Shown: positions 18,284 to 21,395 of the stretch, piece by piece
How positions within the stretch are numbered: position 1 is the first letter of the stretch
Layout of the letters: every line of letters begins with the position of its first letter
Source of the DNA: Chara braunii
Taxonomy: Eukaryota > Streptophyta > Charophyceae > Charales > Characeae
Direction: 5' to 3'
DNA length: 21,395 nt
NCBI GenBank assembly: GCA_003427395.1
Contig: BFEA01001322.1
Span: forward strand, 1,430 to 22,824
The notes under the pieces: model-generated
What the model was told of the DNA's origin: nothing
Seen by the model: the letters and a program-made list of their open reading frames with translations, nothing else
Database searches by the model: none
Position numbers and translations under genes: made by a program

Positions 18284-18419
18284 GGCTTGCATGTAGCTGA
18301 GTGGCAACACTACCTAGTCTGAGTTTTGAGTTGATAGGTAGTTGTTGTAGAGGCTCGCCATATGCTAGAGATGTAAGAGTTAGATTCAATTCCTGCATTT
18401 TCTAAGATAGTTTTTTTTT
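18284..18419 (+). ncRNA. Possible Pol III transcribed RNA with internal boxes
   Basis: TAGCTGAGTGG at about 18294 fits a tRNA A box. GATTCAATTCC near 18382 fits the B box at 9 of 11 positions. A T9 run at 18411-18419 would terminate Pol III. Between the boxes, CAACACTACCTA pairs with TAGGTAGTTGTTG across an 18-nt loop with one bulge. Acceptor and T stems do not form well, so it is not a normal tRNA. Just before the T-run lies GCATTTTCTAAGAT, a shortened copy of the hairpin-array core, which links this unit to the array. Expression is untested. Confidence 0.35.
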
Positions 18420-18471
18420 ACGTAGTTTGATTTCTACATTTATTTGAGGTATTTTCTCATACTTGCGCTTG

Positions 18472-18800
18472 TATAAATCTTGGGAAGCCGCTTTTCCTAT
18501 TGGAAGCGCTGCCGAAATTTCTGCAAATCCTAGGAGTTAGACAAATCTCTGACTTTCCAAAAGTTCAACTGTCTAGATCCTATATGGATTAGTAAGAATC
18601 TGGGAAGTCTCCCTTTCTAAAGGCAGTGCTGCCCAATTTTGTACTAATTCAGGGAGTTAGACAAAATTGAGCTTTAGAAAGTTAAAGACTATTCCTGTTT
18701 TTATATTTAGGCTTATATAAATTCTGGAAAGACAGTTTTCCTACGGGAAGCGCTGCCGAAATTTTCTTAGCTTAGAAGAGTTAAATTATATTATGACAGG
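18472..18800 (+). repeat. Three structured ~122-bp repeats
   Basis: Units start near 18472, 18593 and 18716. Each has an AAAT-TCTGG-like left arm, a small inner hairpin, the motif GCTGCC, a right arm that pairs back (GAAATTT or CCCAATT), and then, in the first two, GGAGTTAGACAAA. The inner hairpins differ but all fold: TTCC-TATT-GGAA, CCTTT-CT-AAAGG and TTCC-TACG-GGAA. The right arm changes from CCGAAATTT to CCCAATTTT in unit 2 together with its left arm (AATCTGGG), so pairing is kept. Unit 3 fades after 18780. This suggests a structured RNA, by inference. Confidence 0.7.
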
Positions 18801-19630
18801 TGGCAGAGTTGGCAGTCCACTCTGTATAGGAAAAATGCAGCCAAAGGTTTACCTTTTTCTTTGAGCCCTGACTAAGGACTAGGCTCAGACCTAGTTGGCT
18901 ACCAGAAGGTCAGATAGGACCACCATATAGAAGATAGTTTGCATAAGGCTTACAGGTTTAGTCTTGGGCGTTGACCTGTCTTGTGTTACAGGCCAGCTTG
19001 ATCGATCTGATTCAGGACTTGGACTAGGTTCAACTGATTCCTTGAGGGCCATCTGCTGTTATCCCAGATAACAGGTTGGTTGCCGATTCGTCGGTTTGCG
19101 ACTCAATTCCTACTCACTCCCCATGCTCAACCTAAAAGGCTTTAGCCCTGGTGATCTACTTGTTTGTTAAGGGTTTCACCCGGACTTTTATTGAATGGCC
19201 ATTTGACAAAGGTACTGAGTATTTACTTAAGGTTGGTTGGCTGGTGGTTGGGTCTTGCATGGCTGAAGAGAGGAGTATGAGCATAAGAACCGGTTGGAGT
19301 TGACTCCGTCTAGTGTGTGGACTCTTGTTTGACTTTGACGTGATTGCAGGTATGTTCAGTAGCTTGGGGTTCTCGTTGGACTGCCTTGCGGTCGCACATA
19401 TATGTATGGCTAGAAGGAGACTCACTATGGATGTGAGAAGTGATCGTCATGTGATTATTCCCCATGTGTATATGTATGTGCGAGTGTATGAGTACCTACG
19501 TGTGGAATCACCACGACCTGAAGTGCCCACGAAGTAAGGGCCTTGAGCCTAACACAAGAGAGGTTTTTCTTTGATAAACGGTAAAAGTGCATGTTTCCCT
19601 TCCTTGTTGCGATTTATCTCGGTGGAACGA
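18801..19630. other. Hairpin-rich, then unassigned sequence
   Basis: Perfect short hairpins stand close together: CAGAGT/ACTCTG (18804-18824), ACTAGG/CCTAGT (18878-18895), ACAGGT/ACCTGT (18952-18979) and CTGTTAT-cccag-ATAACAG (19056-19074). This density continues the structured character of the preceding kilobase. From 19080 to 19630 I see no gene; the frames at minus 19156-19425 and plus 19313-19537 overlap and have no recognisable content. Confidence 0.45.
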
Positions 19631-19789
19631 TAAAGTTCTGGGCGGAAGGGTTAGCGTGCCGCTGGTGATGCGCCAGACAACTCAACACCGCTCCAAACCC
19701 CTTCCTGCCCTAGGGACTGTCTTGCCCCGCGCCGGTTGGGACACCTCAAGGTGCAGAAGGTGGGAAGACCCTCAGGTCGATTTTGTGCC

Positions 19790-19814
19790 AGCTAAAGGGT
19801 TACCCCCTTTAGCT
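19790..19814. repeat. Perfect 10-bp hairpin
   Basis: AGCTAAAGGG (19790-19799) pairs with CCCTTTAGCT (19805-19814) across a 5-nt loop. A different hairpin (GACAGCT-taa-AGCTGTC, near 20351) lies in the second block. No T-run follows, so a terminator is unlikely. Confidence 0.8.
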
Positions 19815-20717
19815 CGCGCTTCAGCCAGTGACTGAGCGTCGAAGATGAACCCCTTGGCTCAGAATAGGCCATTTGGGTGTGGGCACTACACAATGCGCCG
19901 TCATTGCAGTTACTCGAGTAGAGCTGCATAACGAGATGTGTAAGTCCAGCGCCCTCGCGATCTTATACTAAGTTCACACACGCGGCACTCGTCGCATCCC
20001 GCACTAAAAGAGTTATGGGTCAGGCGGTGAGGCCACGAGCGCGACACGACCAATAAAGTTGGGATTTTTTTTTTGTAACATGAAGCGGCACGTGGGCTGA
20101 GGACTAGTCCAAGTCGGCCTATGGGAATCCGTGTACGGGTCTTATTTTCCCGGACGTCGGGTAGCCTATGGGTAGGATACCGGGCCTCCTCCGCGCGCTC
20201 GTCGTTTGGGCTTGTCCACCCCCTTCCATTTTAGAGGGTCATCAGCTAATGAGAGTTGGAGTGAGGTTCCTTTTTTTTGCGTTTTCATAGCTGGACGTTA
20301 TAGTCCGTGGCGACCGTCAAAGTCAAACCCCTTGATGCTCGACTGCCACGACAGCTTAAAGCTGTCTACTGAACCCCTCTGCACAGGGTGCAGAAGAGGG
20401 TGTGGTCTTCAACCGCACATGGCGGTTGTCCAGCGTCGAGAGATTAACCCTCAAAGCGCGTGTCAGCCGACACTTGAGAGTCGAATGCGACCCTCAAGAT
20501 TGACGAGGACCGCGCGAGCGTGGGTACTACATAGTACGCCATCATTGCGATTGCTTGCATGCATTTGCATTGCGAGTCGATATGGCTTAGCCCTTCGTCC
20601 GCGCGGTTTTATGTCAAGTCTCGCGCGCGACGCCTATCCGATTTCCGCATCAGAAAGTTATGGGATGGCTACAGAGGGGCTAGGAGCGTTGTCGCGTTGT
20701 TTGTATTGTGTCGTTTC

Positions 20718-20739
20718 GTGTGTGTGTGTGTGTGTGTGT
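20718..20739. repeat. (GT)n microsatellite
   Basis: Eleven GT dinucleotides within the right LTR-like region. Confidence 0.95.
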
Positions 20740-21024
20740 TTTGTATTCGTAGAGTGGTGTGCGAGTGGTGTGTGGGATGCGTCCTAGTCGACCGACGTCG
20801 AGCCCCGCTTGGGGCTTGAGCCCCCCAAGATGTCGGTTCGCATGCGGGTCCGATAGGCGTGTTACCGCGCGTACCCCCTATGCTACAACGAACGAGAAAC
20901 GCCCTCGGCTGGTCCACCTCTGCGATTGCAACCGAAAAGCTTTCGTACTGTGGACTGGTAGCTTGGCGGGGATACGCCCACTGAAGGGAGGTGACAGGTC
21001 CAGTAAGGTGGAGGTAAGTTATGC

Positions 21025-21061
21025 CTCGCGTAGGCCCTATCCTGTCGTAGGGGCTCGCGAG
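21025..21061 (+). other. Conserved LTR hairpin, right copy
   Basis: CTCGCG (21025-21030) pairs with CGCGAG (21056-21061), enclosing CCCTA/TAGGG. It has the same architecture and position as the hairpin at 2230-2266, though the surrounding bases have changed. Confidence 0.6.
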
Positions 21062-21204
21062 ATGTATGGCTGGCGCACTCGGCCGGAGCGGCTTAAGGAA
21101 GCTCCATTTGTGTGTTTGCGGCAAGGTTGGTCCAACTCCTACGTGACGCGGCCGAGAGGGTCCCGCGCTTCCACGTGCGGTACCGGACCAATGCGCTCGA
21201 CAGG

Positions 21205-21223
21205 TGGTGCCGTTGCCGGGGAT
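21205..21223 (+). promoter_or_regulatory. Second tRNA-Asp primer-binding site
   Basis: TGGTGCCGTTGCCGGGGAT matches the site at 2423 except for one C-to-T change, and starts two bases after the LTR end CA at 21202. It marks the start of the internal region of a second element that runs out of the window. Confidence 0.85.
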
Positions 21224-21395
21224 AACGGAAGCCTACCGTTGTCAGGGTTGTCGACCCCCGGCCCCGGGAGCCCGCCGGGGTTCCGGGGTTCCGGGAGTCA
21301 GCACCCGGGACCCCGGCCCCCTGTATGGGAAAAAAAAAAAAAAAAAAATCGAAAAAAAAAAAAAACAAAAAAAACAGAGGGGGGTGCGCACCGCC
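21224..21395. other. GC-rich sequence, then poly-A tract
   Basis: After the primer-binding site come C/G-rich words with short repeats of GGGGTTCC, then an almost pure A run from 21330 to 21374 broken by TCG and single C bases, and then a G-run. The abrupt change could be a genuine A-rich leader, a retroposed poly-A tail, or an assembly edge. It cannot be resolved here. Confidence 0.5.

Larger units (their letters stand above)
19632..21202 (+). mobile_element. Second LTR-like region, internally duplicated
   Basis: The right end (20840-21202) is homologous to the LTR at 2040-2420, carries the same nested hairpin (21025-21061) and ends in CA two bases before a tRNA-Asp primer-binding site. Upstream, two diverged copies of a ~400-bp block lie at about 19632-20065 and 20292-20690. 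Both contain the words CTACA(C/T)A(A/G)T(G/A)CGCC(G/A)TCATTGC and AGTTATGGG in the same order. T-runs of eight or nine bases follow the first block and precede the second (near 20065 and 20270). Because a primer-binding site follows, this is a 5' LTR of another element or the shared middle LTR of two tandem elements. The 5' edge is uncertain and part of this span may lie outside the LTR. Confidence 0.55.

Noticed and set aside
20206-20787. 193-codon plus frame in the right LTR
   Set aside because: It covers the internal LTR repeat and the GT microsatellite. The homologous first block does not keep the frame open.

Overview
This window reads as nuclear, repeat-rich DNA of a green plant or streptophyte alga. 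Two things point that way. A 20-nt primer-binding site at 2423-2442 is exactly complementary to the 3' end (with CCA) of plant tRNA-Asp(GUC). Several U6 snRNA-like copies at 12.3-14.4 kb carry the plant-type 5' end. I see no intact host gene, no reverse transcriptase, integrase or protease reading frame, and no bacterial operon. The species cannot be named from this sequence. Six bases are undetermined (N at 6466, 6505, 6518, 11459, 11613, 11655).

Layout. 1-870: satellite-like tandem array of ~60-bp subunits in two alternating types, whose neighbouring stems pair with each other. 2040-2442: 3' part of a long terminal repeat (LTR) ending in CA, then the tRNA-Asp primer-binding site. 2443-10685: decayed internal retroelement sequence. 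It has a broken basic reading frame (2633-3250) and two diverged copies of the same two-gene cassette, an unrecognised ~220-residue protein followed by a gag-like protein. Copy 1 (5216-7061) is broken. Copy 2 (8364-10685) keeps the first frame whole but has a broken gag. 10686-12178: no gene recognised.

12.18-14.38 kb: a tandem composite unit with a tRNA-like segment about 400 nt ahead of a U6-like segment, plus an 18-bp palindrome that recurs exactly 1000 bp apart. 14.4-17.35 kb: GC-rich, no convincing gene. 17355-18177: ten copies of a constant 19-nt core flanked by inverted repeats, most of which differ in sequence from copy to copy yet still pair. This is followed by a possible Pol III unit with a T9 tract (18284-18419), three ~122-bp structured repeats (18472-18800) and further perfect hairpins up to 19074. 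19630-21223: a second LTR-like region with internal duplication, the same 3' hairpin as the first LTR, and a second tRNA-Asp primer-binding site. The window ends in GC-rich and poly-A sequence.

No genes are seen working together as a pathway. The best-supported coding content is a gag-only (non-autonomous looking) LTR retroelement family with an extra reading frame upstream of gag. The most unusual content is the set of repeated RNA-like structures: the variable-stem, constant-loop hairpin array, the alternating-stem satellite, and the tRNA/U6 composite repeat.
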